This document shows positions 18,009 to 26,717 of a stretch of 64,000 nt of DNA, piece by piece; the first letter of the stretch is position 1, and every line of letters begins with the position of its first letter. Made by a program: the position numbers and the translations under genes. Source of the stretch: Sphingobacterium cellulitidis (GTDB taxonomy: Bacteria; Bacteroidota; Bacteroidia; Sphingobacteriales; Sphingobacteriaceae); assembly GCA_002245855.1 (NCBI GenBank), contig NOUX01000001.1, forward strand, positions 496,001-560,000, written 5' to 3'. A model generated the notes under the pieces. It was not told where the DNA came from, made no database searches, and saw only the letters and a program-made list of their open reading frames with translations.

Positions 18009-18563
18009 CTATTCCGGATTATCTGCTGTAGATTCTCTTGCCAAAGCCACATCATCAGGAGCATTTCCCAAATATTTATCCAATTCAAATAAAGACTCAT
18101 CTGTTGCACGGTCACCACCGGCAATTTTCAACTTATCGATCAATGAAAGTGCTAATTTCTCTTCCTCGGTTTGTTCTTTAACAAACCATTGTGCGAAATT
18201 CCATGTCGCCCAATCTTTCTCCTCCATCGACTGATTCACCAATCCGTAAATTGCATTCGTGTTATCTACTTCATGTTGGAAGACCATATCAAAGCATTCT
18301 GACATCGATTTAGGAAGTTTCTTATGTTCCGTCACGGCCTCCACTTTCGGCGTCCCTCCTCTTTCTAAGATATACATCATAATCTTGATCATGTGGTTTC
18401 TTTCTTCTTGCGCATGACGAAACAAGAAATTTGCCACTCCACCATAACCTTTGGTATCTGCCCAACATCCCAATGATAGATAAATCTGGGATGCCTGATT
18501 TTCTTTTGTCATTTGTTTAATCAACGATGTTTCCATCTCTTTTGATAGTCTATTGGTATTCAT
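18009..18563 (-). CDS. ftnA: Ferritin
   Basis: A 184-residue bacterial non-heme ferritin storing iron in 24-mers. Ferroxidase ligands are visible: Glu in MTKENQASQIYLSLG (~21), Glu/His in AQEERNHM (~53-57), Glu in FQHEVDNT (~97) and Gln/Glu in FVKEQTEEEK (~130-134). The C-terminal tail (~155-184) is acidic and longer than in E. coli FtnA. It is transcribed divergently from cbpA; the shared 149-bp gap contains a -7 box on the plus strand. Confidence 0.94.
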   Translation of the reverse strand: MNTNRLSKEMETSLIKQMTKENQASQIYLSLGCWADTKGYGGVANFLFRHAQEERNHMIKIMMYILERGGTPKVEAVTEHKKLPKSMSECFDMVFQHEVDNTNAIYGLVNQSMEEKDWATWNFAQWFVKEQTEEEKLALSLIDKLKIAGGDRATDESLFELDKYLGNAPDDVALARESTADNPE

Positions 18564-18642
18564 AATTATTCCTTTTTAGAACTAACACTTCATAAACCAA
18601 TTTGTTTACCTTTTCATCCTTTACTTTTACAGTTATACATTG

Positions 18643-18650
18643 TAAATTTG
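18643..18650 (+). promoter_or_regulatory. -7 box for cbpA
   Basis: TAAATTTG, a perfect TAnnTTTG, 62 bp upstream of cbpA. Confidence 0.55.
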
Positions 18651-18712
18651 AGAGAAGCTATTAATAAACAAAACCTAAGGCAACTTGTTCTTTTTTTAAA
18701 TCAATATTATAT

Positions 18713-19660
18713 ATGGCGTTTTTAGACTATTACAATGTGTTAGGATTGGATAAATCCGCAAGTCAAGATGACATCAAAAAGGCTTACCGGAAGCTTGCCC
18801 GGAAGTATCATCCTGATTTAAATCCCAACGATGAAAGTGCAAAGAAGAAATTTCAAGAAATAAATGAGGCCAATGAGGTATTGACCGATCCAGAGAAAAG
18901 AAAGAAATACGACCAATATGGTGAAAACTGGAAGCATGGTGAGGAATACGAAAAGGCGCAACAGGAATATGCTCGTTCTCAAGGTGCTCGCGGAAGATCT
19001 GCTGGCGGCGGTCAAAATCCTTTTGAAGGCTTTGACTTCAACAATTATAATGGTAATTACGATACTGGAGAATACTCTGATTTCTTCGAAGACCTCTTTG
19101 GATCTAGGTTCGGTGGAGGAAGAAGCTCCGGAAAACGCGGCAGCTACCGTGGTCAGGACTATGAAACGACCCTGGACTTAACCTTGCTGCAAGCCTCTCA
19201 AACCCATAAACAAACCTTTACCGTCAATGGTAAAAATATCCGGATAACAATTCCTGCAGGGGTTGAAGATGGTCAAAAAATCAAATTAAAAGGTCAAGGT
19301 GCTGATGGAGTCAATGGCGGGCCTAAAGGAGATCTATATATTACTTTCTCCATTCGCCCGGATTCCAAGTTTGTGCGCAAGGGCAATGACCTTTACACCA
19401 ATATTGAGGTTGACCTGCCAACGGCCCTATTGGGTGGTGAAACCATTGTCGATACTTTAACAGGAAAAATCAATGTGAAGATAAAACCGGAAACCCAAAA
19501 TGGAGCTAAGATAAGGCTGAAAGGAAAGGGATTCCCAGTTTATAAGAAAGAGGGTGATTTCGGTGATTTATATGCTGAAATCCAGGTGAGTCTTCCGACC
19601 AATCTGAACGAAGATCAAAAGAAAATAGTAGAACAATTAGCGGATTCATTAAAGAAATAA
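18713..19660 (+). CDS. cbpA: DnaJ-class chaperone, CbpA type
   Basis: A 315-residue co-chaperone. The J domain (1-70) has YHPD at ~32-35, needed to stimulate DnaK. A Gly/Phe-rich linker follows (~90-140), then two beta-rich C-terminal substrate-binding domains ([13 protein letters not shown] onward). The CxxCxGxG zinc repeats of DnaJ proper are absent, which defines the CbpA/class B type. The next gene, 3 bp away, encodes the CbpM-type modulator, as in E. coli. Confidence 0.93.
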   Translation: MAFLDYYNVLGLDKSASQDDIKKAYRKLARKYHPDLNPNDESAKKKFQEINEANEVLTDPEKRKKYDQYGENWKHGEEYEKAQQEYARSQGARGRSAGGGQNPFEGFDFNNYNGNYDTGEYSDFFEDLFGSRFGGGRSSGKRGSYRGQDYETTLDLTLLQASQTHKQTFTVNGKNIRITIPAGVEDGQKIKLKGQGADGVNGGPKGDLYITFSIRPDSKFVRKGNDLYTNIEVDLPTALLGGETIVDTLTGKINVKIKPETQNGAKIRLKGKGFPVYKKEGDFGDLYAEIQVSLPTNLNEDQKKIVEQLADSLKK

Positions 19661-19663
19661 GAG

Positions 19664-19939
19664 ATGGAAAAGACATTATTTAGAGTAATCGACATCTGCA
19701 AGACCAATAATATTGAACGGACATTTGTACAAGAATTACATAAAAACGGCCTAATTGAAATCATTGTGCAAGAGGAACAGGAATATTTGGAAGAGGAGCA
19801 GGTGGTTTATGTAGAACGTTTTTCAACATGGCATTACGAACTTGAATTAAATATTCAGGGAATTGAAGTGGTAAATCACTTAATTGATAAAATTGAGGAA
19901 TTACAACGAGAGCTGCGAACGCTAAAATTAGACAAATAG
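19664..19939 (+). CDS. cbpM: CbpM-like chaperone modulator
   Basis: A 91-residue protein in the MerR-like/CbpM group that binds the J domain of CbpA and inhibits it. It is mostly helical with an N-terminal DNA-binding-like fold (VIDICKTNNIERTFVQEL) and a C-terminal coiled coil (LIDKIEELQRELRTLKLDK). Assignment rests on size, fold type and tight coupling to cbpA. Confidence 0.82.
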   Translation: MEKTLFRVIDICKTNNIERTFVQELHKNGLIEIIVQEEQEYLEEEQVVYVERFSTWHYELELNIQGIEVVNHLIDKIEELQRELRTLKLDK

Positions 19940-20012
19940 CGTAGTTTTTTCGGATAATTTAGGCAATAAACTCATTTTTTTGATAAATTCGCCTCAATTA
20001 ACAGAAACCATC

Positions 20013-20696
20013 ATGGAAAAAATCTATCAAGGAAAAACCAAAGACGTATATAGTCTTGGAGATAATCAAATATTACTTCAGTTCAAAGATGATGTTACTG
20101 GTGAAAACGGGGTGTTTGACCCTGGAGCAAACACGGTCGGATTAACAATTGAAGGTGCTGGAAGGTCTGGCTTAAAAATGACCACTTACTTCTTTGAAGT
20201 ATTAAATAAATTGGGAATTCCTACTCACTTTATTTCTTCAGATATTGATAAAGTACAGATGATCGTTAAAGACGCCAAAGTATTTGGAAAAGGTCTTGAG
20301 GTTATTTGCCGTTACAGAGCGGTAGGATCATTTTTAAGAAGATATGCTGCTTATTGCCAAGAAGGCCAAGCCTTGGATAGCTTTGTGGAAGTAACCATTA
20401 AGGATGATGAACGCGGAGACCCTGTTATTTCTGAAGATGCTTTAGCGATGTTGGGCTTATTGAGCCATGAACAATATCAAGAACTTAAGGATTTGACTAA
20501 AAAAATCTGTGGAATTGTCAAAGATGAGCTTGCCAAAAAAGGACTTGAATTATACGATATCAAATTAGAATTCGGACACGACAAAACAAATAATCAGATT
20601 ATTTTAATTGATGAAATATCTGGCGGTAATATGCGCGTGTACAAAGATGGCCAATATGTTGCACCTTTGGAATTAGAAAAACTTTTCCTTTCCTAA
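20013..20696 (+). CDS. purC: SAICAR synthetase
   Basis: A 227-residue enzyme of purine synthesis condensing CAIR and aspartate. ATG at 20013 is chosen because MEKIYQGKTKDVYSL is the family start; a TTG-initiated extension overlaps the promoter. Motifs: YQGKTKDVY (~5-13), RYRAVGSFLRRY, KLEFGHDK and LIDEISGGNMR (~197-207). TAAATTCG at 19984 is a likely -7 box. purE and purK lie 7-9 kb away on the other strand. Confidence 0.95.
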   Translation: MEKIYQGKTKDVYSLGDNQILLQFKDDVTGENGVFDPGANTVGLTIEGAGRSGLKMTTYFFEVLNKLGIPTHFISSDIDKVQMIVKDAKVFGKGLEVICRYRAVGSFLRRYAAYCQEGQALDSFVEVTIKDDERGDPVISEDALAMLGLLSHEQYQELKDLTKKICGIVKDELAKKGLELYDIKLEFGHDKTNNQIILIDEISGGNMRVYKDGQYVAPLELEKLFLS

Positions 20697-20717
20697 AGGT
20701 AATCTCATAATAGAAAT

Positions 20718-20750
20718 AAAAAAGCCATTCGTATTCTGAATGGCTTTTTT
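20718..20750 (+). terminator. Terminator after purC
   Basis: Arms AAAAGCCATTC / GAATGGCTTTT with T6 tail; A-rich 5' side makes it usable from both strands, facing the lipoprotein gene at 20769. Confidence 0.85.
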
Positions 20751-20768
20751 ATGTTCAATTGAGAAATC

Positions 20769-21629
20769 TTAAAGACTATTTTTCCCAATCTTAAAACTGT
20801 CCTTTTCTAATAAACTTCCAGCTTCATCATAATATTCCAGCTCATAATCATTTGGACATAACTTTAAGGAAATTGGACCAACATCATCCTTCTTAATAAT
20901 TTTAAAATAAGAAATGGTTTTATTGGGACCATAGATATCATATAATTTCAAGTACATGCTCTTCCGTTCCTTCAGCAAATCAGGATTCGGTTTTAGTACC
21001 CAATCCTTTCTTTCATGCTCATCACAATCAAAAATTTGCCAAGAAGGATTATAGGACTTTGATTCTAGAACCTCCAATGCATTGATTCCAGCCAAATAAT
21101 TGAACCTATCCAAAGGTTTATTTCTTAAATTTCCTTCTATTTCTAATGCATAAAACAAGAGACTCAAGCCTTTGTGATGATCATAAGGAATATAAACATG
21201 CTTTACAATCAATCCTGATGAAGAATAGTCTTTTTCGTAGTAAGGAGCTTTTTTATATTCCTTTTTTTCAAAATCATCTACATCAAACCTCTTTCGTTTA
21301 TGTTTTACGGCTAGCAAATTATAGGTTGGCTTATTCTCAGGAACAACAGAAAACAGAACCTTATCTCCCTTTTTTCCTAAACCTGCCAATTTCATCATAC
21401 TTTGATCCAAAGGATACAGTTTTTGGATTCTTAACCCAGTATTGCCAGTATCTCTAGGTTGAAATGATCGGTAAAGCCAAACATTCAGCCCTTCTTTTTC
21501 ATTGAAATACTTATCAACTTCACCTGTGAAATAGCCGTTCTTCGCAAATTCCTGTGTTTTACAGGAAAAAAACAGGAGCAATAATATCCCCAGTAAAAAC
21601 TTGATGAAAGCTTTTATTAGCATGTACAT
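20769..21629 (-). CDS. Lipoprotein of unknown function in blaI operon
   Basis: A 286-residue protein with a signal peptide and lipobox LLFFSC at ~18-23. No domain is recognised. The body is mixed alpha/beta with many Lys and Tyr, e.g. SGLIVKHVYIPYDHHKGLSLLFYALE. ATG at 21629 or two codons later at 21623 are both possible. It is the last gene of an apparent blaI-M56-lipoprotein operon (15 bp after the M56 stop), so it may be a sensor accessory or effector of that envelope-sensing system; that is inference. Confidence 0.65.
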   Translation of the reverse strand: MYMLIKAFIKFLLGILLLLFFSCKTQEFAKNGYFTGEVDKYFNEKEGLNVWLYRSFQPRDTGNTGLRIQKLYPLDQSMMKLAGLGKKGDKVLFSVVPENKPTYNLLAVKHKRKRFDVDDFEKKEYKKAPYYEKDYSSSGLIVKHVYIPYDHHKGLSLLFYALEIEGNLRNKPLDRFNYLAGINALEVLESKSYNPSWQIFDCDEHERKDWVLKPNPDLLKERKSMYLKLYDIYGPNKTISYFKIIKKDDVGPISLKLCPNDYELEYYDEAGSLLEKDSFKIGKNSL

Positions 21630-21644
21630 AATAAATTAGTGGAT

Positions 21645-22922
21645 TTATTGATTTCTTAGGTCCATTTGGATTGGAAGTGTGTACCTAGCATTTACCGTTT
21701 TGCCATTAATTATTCCAGCCGACCATTTTTTTGTACTCTTTAATGATTTGATTGCCGCTTCGCCAGTTCCATAGCCTAAATCTTTGACCACTTGAATATC
21801 AGTCAAATTACCTTGTTTATCTATTACAAAGGAAAGTTCAATTTTCCCAACAACTTCCGCTTCAAGTGCTTCCTTCGGGTAAACTAAATTTTCTGCAACC
21901 TCTTTGCGAAATTTATCTATTCCACCAGGATAGGATGGATAAACTTCTAATTTATCAAAGTCATAGACTGTATTATTTTTTGGATCTGTGACTATAGGAA
22001 CTGGAATATCCTCCTTCGATATTTGCTTATCATTTTCTGCTGAAGCAGCCTGATTAGCATCTGCAGACGGAGAACTTGTACTCTCAGTAACTATATTATC
22101 CGAAGCAGCTTTTTCTTTTTCCGGAGATTTACAATTCACGATTAACCCAACAAGCAGCATGGCCACGGGTAAAATACTTAAATAAAATACCTTGTTTTTT
22201 GAATTTGATCTATGTTTGAATATCATTTTAATTCTTTCTTTAAGTAATGATTTATTGGAAAACTCATGACTTAGTCTTGATGGATGTACATTCATGGCAT
22301 AAGCCAATAATAGTTCCGCGTAGGCAACCTTATTATCATCAAAATGAGCATCAACTATACATTCATGTTGGAATTTAAGTTCATCACGAATCCATATAAA
22401 AACGGGATTGAACCAATTGAATGCTCGGAATAATTCGATAAAAATAAGGTCAAAACTGTGCCTTTGTTTCACATGGATTTCTTCATGCGCTTGGATAAGC
22501 GACGAATCTTCCCTCTTAACATCCAGATGAATTTTTCCTAAAAAGGAATAATTCCCCTGTTCTTGCTTCGAATACTTTCTACTGGTGATCTTGAATATTC
22601 TAAAACCAAACCAAGCAAGCGTAACCCCTACTCCAAGCCAATAAATGACTTCCATCCAATTCGTGCTGCTCCCATACATTTCGGGAGATTCAGCTGTGCC
22701 GGATATTTCCTTAGTTGTTAAATCAAGCAGAGGTAGTGTAACCTGAACGACCTCAGGAACCTGAAATTCTACAAACAACAACAGCGGAAATAAGTAGGCT
22801 ATTAAAACGCTACTCAATAAATACCAGCGATTCAAACTAAAGAAAGTAAACTTCCTTAATCCATATCGATAGATTAAAAAGAATAGCAGCAAGGCCAGGT
22901 TAGATATCAATAGGTAAGTCAT
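21645..22922 (-). CDS. BlaR1-type M56 peptidase with TonB C-terminal domain
   Basis: A 425-residue inner-membrane protein. N-terminal helices at ~2-20, 34-54 and 90-108 precede a cytosolic M56 zinc peptidase segment with HEEIH at 146-150 and ECIVDAHFDD as the third-ligand region; another helix follows at ~250-268. It then has a Ser/Ala/Glu-rich linker and a TonB-C-like domain (VYPKEALEAEVVGKIELSFV, ~345-425). The penicillin-sensing domain of staphylococcal BlaR1 is absent. With BlaI 8 bp upstream it likely forms a signal-induced derepression pair. The signal is unknown. Confidence 0.88.
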   Translation of the reverse strand: MTYLLISNLALLLFFLIYRYGLRKFTFFSLNRWYLLSSVLIAYLFPLLLFVEFQVPEVVQVTLPLLDLTTKEISGTAESPEMYGSSTNWMEVIYWLGVGVTLAWFGFRIFKITSRKYSKQEQGNYSFLGKIHLDVKREDSSLIQAHEEIHVKQRHSFDLIFIELFRAFNWFNPVFIWIRDELKFQHECIVDAHFDDNKVAYAELLLAYAMNVHPSRLSHEFSNKSLLKERIKMIFKHRSNSKNKVFYLSILPVAMLLVGLIVNCKSPEKEKAASDNIVTESTSSPSADANQAASAENDKQISKEDIPVPIVTDPKNNTVYDFDKLEVYPSYPGGIDKFRKEVAENLVYPKEALEAEVVGKIELSFVIDKQGNLTDIQVVKDLGYGTGEAAIKSLKSTKKWSAGIINGKTVNARYTLPIQMDLRNQ

Positions 22923-22930
22923 ACTCGATT

Positions 22931-23302
22931 TTATTTCTTATGCTTCTCAATAAGTTTCATGATTTCATCCAAATCCTGCACGTCCAACTTCTTTTCTTCT
23001 AGAAAAAAAGAAAGCATGGAGCTCGCAGAATTTTCAAAATACCCTTGTAAGAGTTTTCCTGTTATTAATTTCTTATACTCTTCTTTTTCAATCTTTGGAA
23101 AATAGCGATGGCTTTTCCCAAAAGACTCATGATCCACAAAACCCTTGGTCTCGAGAATCCTTACGATGGTAGATACTGTATTATAAGCCGGCTTCGGTTC
23201 TGGTAGCACCTCAATGATATCCTTGACAAATCCACCCCCCAATTCCCATAAACTGTGCATGATCTGCTCCTCAGCCTTTGTTAATTCTTTTAACTCGTTC
23301 AT
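22931..23302 (-). CDS. BlaI/MecI family repressor
   Basis: A 123-residue winged-helix repressor: LTKAEEQIMHSLWELGGGFVKDIIEVLP (~6-33) then the recognition region PAYNTVSTIVRILETKGFVDHE (~38-59). The C terminus is the helical dimerisation and cleavage region. Family repressors are inactivated by proteolysis triggered by the cognate M56 protein, which is encoded next. Two palindromes at 23365-23400 upstream are probable operators, implying autoregulation. Target genes beyond this operon are unknown. Confidence 0.92.
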   Translation of the reverse strand: MNELKELTKAEEQIMHSLWELGGGFVKDIIEVLPEPKPAYNTVSTIVRILETKGFVDHESFGKSHRYFPKIEKEEYKKLITGKLLQGYFENSASSMLSFFLEEKKLDVQDLDEIMKLIEKHKK

Positions 23303-23361
23303 TATTCTGTAATAGTTTAAAAAAAAGACAATATTGCCTATAATCGATTATAAAACGAATT

Positions 23362-23404
23362 TATAACTAATATTTTAGTTATACAACTAAAAAATTAGTT
23401 ATAA
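23362..23404. promoter_or_regulatory. Tandem AACTAA-N4-TTAGTT palindromes, probable BlaI operator
   Basis: Palindromes at 23365-23380 and 23385-23400 share arms AACTAA/TTAGTT and a 4-bp AT spacer, with starts 20 bp apart. They lie 63-98 bp upstream of blaI. Such paired dyads are the usual layout for BlaI/MecI repressors. Confidence 0.7.
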
Positions 23405-23473
23405 ACAAAAATAAAATCGTTACTTATTGATTATCAGAAGGATTAATTTGTTTTTATTTATAAAAGACTATGT

Positions 23474-23615
23474 GTAGGAGCGCATTGCATGCGCCCTTTC
23501 CCATGAAACCGGGATCGGTTCGATTATATTCAGTAAAAAGCATTGCATGCGCCCTTCTCCCTAAAAGCCAGATCGGTGCCATTTAAAATATTCGGTAAAA
23601 CGCATTGCTTGCGTC
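23474..23615 (+). repeat. REP-like GTAG palindrome and two degenerate copies
   Basis: At 23474 GTAGGA is followed by GCGCAT-TGC-ATGCGC (arms complementary) and CC, the layout of GTAG-headed REP elements. Two degenerate copies of GCATTGCATGCGCCC start at 23540 and 23602 (steps 58 and 62 bp), with AGATCGGT/GGATCGGT and TATTC-GTAAAA also repeated. This fills most of the 317-bp gap between blaI and arfB. No TnpA-REP gene is in the window. Confidence 0.65.
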
Positions 23616-23619
23616 ATAT

Positions 23620-24030
23620 TTATTCTTCAAACCGCCATTGACGATCAGACTTTTTGGAGGATTGCTTTTTCTTACGGTCCAATCTATTGAGAATTACTGA
23701 TTTGGGAATTTTCGTAGGTTTTCGTTCAGCATCTATTTTAAGTGCATTTTCCAGGATACTAAAGAAACGCTCGATCACCAATTCTTTATTCTTCAACTGA
23801 CTGCGATCAATACTAGAGTCCAATTGCAACAGCCCTTCCTTGGAGATTCTATTGGCCAAGCGTTCCTTAATAAGCATTTTTTGATCCTCATGGAATACCG
23901 AAGATTCGTCCACATTCCAATTCAACATAACTTTTGAGGAAACCTTGTTGACATTCTGTCCACCCTTACCTCCGGAACGAGAAGTTTTGAAACTCAATTC
24001 CTGTATCAACTGTTCTTTATTTACATGCAT
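23620..24030 (-). CDS. arfB: Alternative ribosome-rescue factor ArfB
   Basis: A 136-residue peptidyl-tRNA hydrolase that frees ribosomes stalled without a stop codon. The release-factor motif GGKGGQNVNK lies at ~17-26 (GGQ catalytic), and the basic C-terminal tail (KKKQSSKKSDRQWRFEE) is the segment that enters the empty mRNA channel. Start 24030 is chosen over a longer frame because MHVNKEQLIQELSFKTSRSGG fits the family; the extension would run through the bshA promoter region. A perfect inverted repeat, TTGTAAT-AAA-ATTACAA, abuts the start codon. Confidence 0.92.
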   Translation of the reverse strand: MHVNKEQLIQELSFKTSRSGGKGGQNVNKVSSKVMLNWNVDESSVFHEDQKMLIKERLANRISKEGLLQLDSSIDRSQLKNKELVIERFFSILENALKIDAERKPTKIPKSVILNRLDRKKKQSSKKSDRQWRFEE

Positions 24031-24121
24031 TTGTAATAAAATTACAATTTTTCCCATTCCGCTAAAAATTTTGCATGAGTATCTACATTCATTATTATCT
24101 TTAATAAACGAAACTAGAAAT

Positions 24122-25270
24122 ATGAAGATAGGCATAGTATGTTATCCAACTTTTGGAGGAAGTGGTGTTGTCGCGACAGAGCTAGGAAAAGCATTGGCAA
24201 ATAATGGACATCAGGTTCACTTTATTACTTACAGCCAACCGGCTAGACTTGACTTCTTCTCAGAGAATTTATTTTACCATGAAGTAGCCATTAATCAATA
24301 TCCATTATTTGATTTTCCACCATATGAAACTGCATTGGCAAGTAAACTGGTGGATGTGGTACGTTTTGAGGGTTTGGATTTATTGCATGTGCATTATGCT
24401 ATTCCGCATGCATCGGTAGCATTCTTGGCAAAACAAATTCTGGAAACATATGGAATCAATATTCCTGTGGTAACTACCCTGCATGGTACTGATATCACTC
24501 TTGTTGGAAAGGATAAAAGTTTCAGTCCAGTGGTAACATTTTCCATCAACAAATCCGATGGCGTTACGACGGTATCTGAAAACTTGAAAGAACAAACCCT
24601 TGCATACTTTGATATCAGCAATGGTATTAAGGTCATTCCCAACTTTATCGACTTACAACGATTCCACAATAAGAATCATGAGCATTTCAAAAAAGCAATT
24701 GCTCCTAATCAAGAACGAATCATCGTTCATACCTCCAACTTCAGGAAGGTAAAACGCGTTGAAGATGTGGTTCGCATATTCCATAAAGTTACACAGCAGG
24801 TCCCAAGCAAGTTGTTGATGGTGGGAGATGGTCCTGAACGTAGAAATGCCGAAGAATTAGCCAGGGAATTAGGCATTATGGATTGTATCCGTTTCTTAGG
24901 AAAGCAGGATGCCATTGAGGAAATCTTATCAATTGCTGATTTATTCTTGATGCCATCGGGATCAGAGAGTTTTGGGCTTGCAGCCTTGGAGGCCATGGCA
25001 TGTAAGGTGCCTGTTGTTTCATCCAATACGGGCGGGCTTCCAGAGTTGAATAAAGAAGGATTTAGCGGTTTCTTAAGCGATGTTGGGGATATAGATGATA
25101 TGGCGAAGAACTCCATTTATATTTTGGAGGATTGTCAACGATTGAATGAATTTAAGGAGAATGCATTACAAAGAGCGAAGGACTTTGAATTAAGTAAAAT
25201 AGTGCCAATTTATGAGGATTTTTATTCCGAGGTTATCGAAAAGGTAAAAAAAGGAAATAAATCTAATTAA
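24122..25270 (+). CDS. bshA: N-acetyl-alpha-D-glucosaminyl L-malate synthase BshA
   Basis: A 382-residue GT4-family glycosyltransferase making GlcNAc-malate, first step of bacillithiol synthesis. Start 24122 gives MKIGIVCYPTFGGSGVVATELGKAL, the BshA N-terminal signature (GGSG loop). Donor-site motifs: VGDGPER (~238) and SGSESFGLAALEAMA (~280-294) containing the EX7E pair. A longer frame from 23945 antisense to arfB is rejected. bshB/bshC are not in the window. It points to bacillithiol as the low-molecular-weight thiol. Confidence 0.93.
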   Translation: MKIGIVCYPTFGGSGVVATELGKALANNGHQVHFITYSQPARLDFFSENLFYHEVAINQYPLFDFPPYETALASKLVDVVRFEGLDLLHVHYAIPHASVAFLAKQILETYGINIPVVTTLHGTDITLVGKDKSFSPVVTFSINKSDGVTTVSENLKEQTLAYFDISNGIKVIPNFIDLQRFHNKNHEHFKKAIAPNQERIIVHTSNFRKVKRVEDVVRIFHKVTQQVPSKLLMVGDGPERRNAEELARELGIMDCIRFLGKQDAIEEILSIADLFLMPSGSESFGLAALEAMACKVPVVSSNTGGLPELNKEGFSGFLSDVGDIDDMAKNSIYILEDCQRLNEFKENALQRAKDFELSKIVPIYEDFYSEVIEKVKKGNKSN

Positions 25271-25287
25271 TCGCAAGCAAAAAGTCA

Positions 25288-25295
25288 TATCTTTG
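25288..25295 (+). promoter_or_regulatory. -7 box for pyrH
   Basis: TATCTTTG, perfect TAnnTTTG, 29 bp before pyrH. The leader then holds a small hairpin (TTTTGGA-ACTAC-TCCAAAA). Confidence 0.6.
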
Positions 25296-25324
25296 GCTTT
25301 TGGAACTACTCCAAAAAGTCAAAT

Positions 25325-26032
25325 ATGAAATACAAACGCATCCTACTTAAACTTAGTGGCGAAGCTTTAATGGGCGAGCAAAGCTACGGTATCGACATTA
25401 ATCGTGTTCAACAATACGCAAAAGACATTCAGGAACTTCATAGCTTAGGCATGGAAATCGCCATCGTCATTGGTGGAGGTAACATTTACCGTGGGTTAAG
25501 TGCTGAAAAAGCAGGAATGGACCGTGTTCAAGCGGATTACATGGGAATGTTGGCCACCGTAATCAACTCCATGGCATTACAAGATGCCTTAGAGAAGGTT
25601 GGCATGAAAACTCGTCTATTGACAGCGATCAAAATGGAACAAATTTGTGAACCATTTATCCGCAGACGTGCTGTACGTCACTTAGAAAAAGGCCGTATCG
25701 TGATCTTCGGTGCTGGTACAGGTAATCCTTACTTCACAACCGATACTGCGGCGTCCTTACGGGCCATTGAAATCAATGCAGATGCGGTATTAAAAGGTAC
25801 TCGTGTAGATGGTATCTATACTGCAGATCCGGAGAAGGATCCTTCGGCAAAGAAATTCGACCATATCTCCTTTACTGATGTATATGAAAAAGGACTGAAT
25901 GTAATGGATATGACCGCATTTACGCTTTGTCAAGAAAACAACCTACCTATTATTGTTTTCGACATGAACAAACCCGGCAACTTATTGAAGTTAGCCAATG
26001 GTGAACATGTAGGAACTGTGGTTAGTAATTAA
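25325..26032 (+). CDS. pyrH: UMP kinase
   Basis: A 235-residue cytoplasmic amino-acid-kinase-fold enzyme phosphorylating UMP to UDP. Motifs: [13 protein letters not shown] (~5-17), [10 protein letters not shown] (~48-57), [16 protein letters not shown] and [15 protein letters not shown] (~129-143), all typical of bacterial PyrH. It is followed after 25 bp by frr, the common pyrH-frr pairing. Confidence 0.97.
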   Translation: MKYKRILLKLSGEALMGEQSYGIDINRVQQYAKDIQELHSLGMEIAIVIGGGNIYRGLSAEKAGMDRVQADYMGMLATVINSMALQDALEKVGMKTRLLTAIKMEQICEPFIRRRAVRHLEKGRIVIFGAGTGNPYFTTDTAASLRAIEINADAVLKGTRVDGIYTADPEKDPSAKKFDHISFTDVYEKGLNVMDMTAFTLCQENNLPIIVFDMNKPGNLLKLANGEHVGTVVSN

Positions 26033-26057
26033 TTAAAAGCAAATAATAAATCAAGAT

Positions 26058-26621
26058 ATGAACGAATTAATTTCACTTCAACTGGACGACTGCAAAGACG
26101 GTATGACGAAAGCTGTAGCTCATACAGAATCTGAATTAACCAAGATTCGCGCAGGTAAAGCTAGTCCTGGTATGCTTGATGGAATTTATGTTGATTATTA
26201 TGGCACTGCAACGCCTCTATCGCAAGTCAGCAACATAAACACACCAGACGCAAGAACCATCGTTGTACAACCATGGGAAAAAAACCTTCTTTCAACAATT
26301 GAAAAGGCTATCATGGACTCTAACATCGGTTTGAACCCTCAAAATGACGGTTCAATCATCCGCTTAGCTGTTCCTCCGCTTACTGAAGAACGTCGTCGTG
26401 ATTTAGTGAAAAAAGTAAAAGAAGAAACTGAAAAAGGTCGTGTGGCAATCCGTAACATCCGTAAAGATGGAAATGAACAAATCAAGAAATTGAAAAACGA
26501 CGGTGCCTCAGAAGATGAAATCAAAGTGGGTGAAGCAGAGGTTCAAAAATTAACCGATACTTTTATCGCTAAAGTTGATCAGCTAGCTGAAATCAAAGAA
26601 AAAGATATCATGACCATCTAA
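26058..26621 (+). CDS. frr: Ribosome recycling factor
   Basis: A 187-residue tRNA-mimicking protein that splits post-termination ribosomes with EF-G. Conserved stretches: LTKIRAGKASPGMLDGIYVDYYG (~27-49), LSQVSNINTPDARTIVVQPWE, and the hinge/arm helix VAIRNIRKDGNEQIKKL (~131-147). Length is standard. A terminator hairpin follows. Confidence 0.97.
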   Translation: MNELISLQLDDCKDGMTKAVAHTESELTKIRAGKASPGMLDGIYVDYYGTATPLSQVSNINTPDARTIVVQPWEKNLLSTIEKAIMDSNIGLNPQNDGSIIRLAVPPLTEERRRDLVKKVKEETEKGRVAIRNIRKDGNEQIKKLKNDGASEDEIKVGEAEVQKLTDTFIAKVDQLAEIKEKDIMTI

Positions 26622-26645
26622 GGCAATCTTTTAAAAATTATTATG

Positions 26646-26677
26646 AAAGGATTCTTAAATTAAGAATCCTTTTTTTA
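26646..26677 (+). terminator. Terminator after frr
   Basis: Arms AAAGGATTCTTA / TAAGAATCCTTT with a T7 run. Confidence 0.85.
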
Positions 26678-26717
26678 TTAAAAATTTACCTATATTCAAT
26701 TAATAAAAACATTCTGC

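Noticed and set aside
23474..23496. tRNA or small RNA gene at the palindrome
   Set aside because: The GGTTCGAT nearby resembles a T-loop only by chance; no cloverleaf can be drawn.
23945..24121. 59-codon N-terminal extension of bshA
   Set aside because: It is antisense to arfB coding sequence and the BshA family start MKIGIVCYP is at 24122.
24031..24135. 35-codon extension of arfB
   Set aside because: It covers the bshA promoter region and a palindrome; the family start fits 24030.
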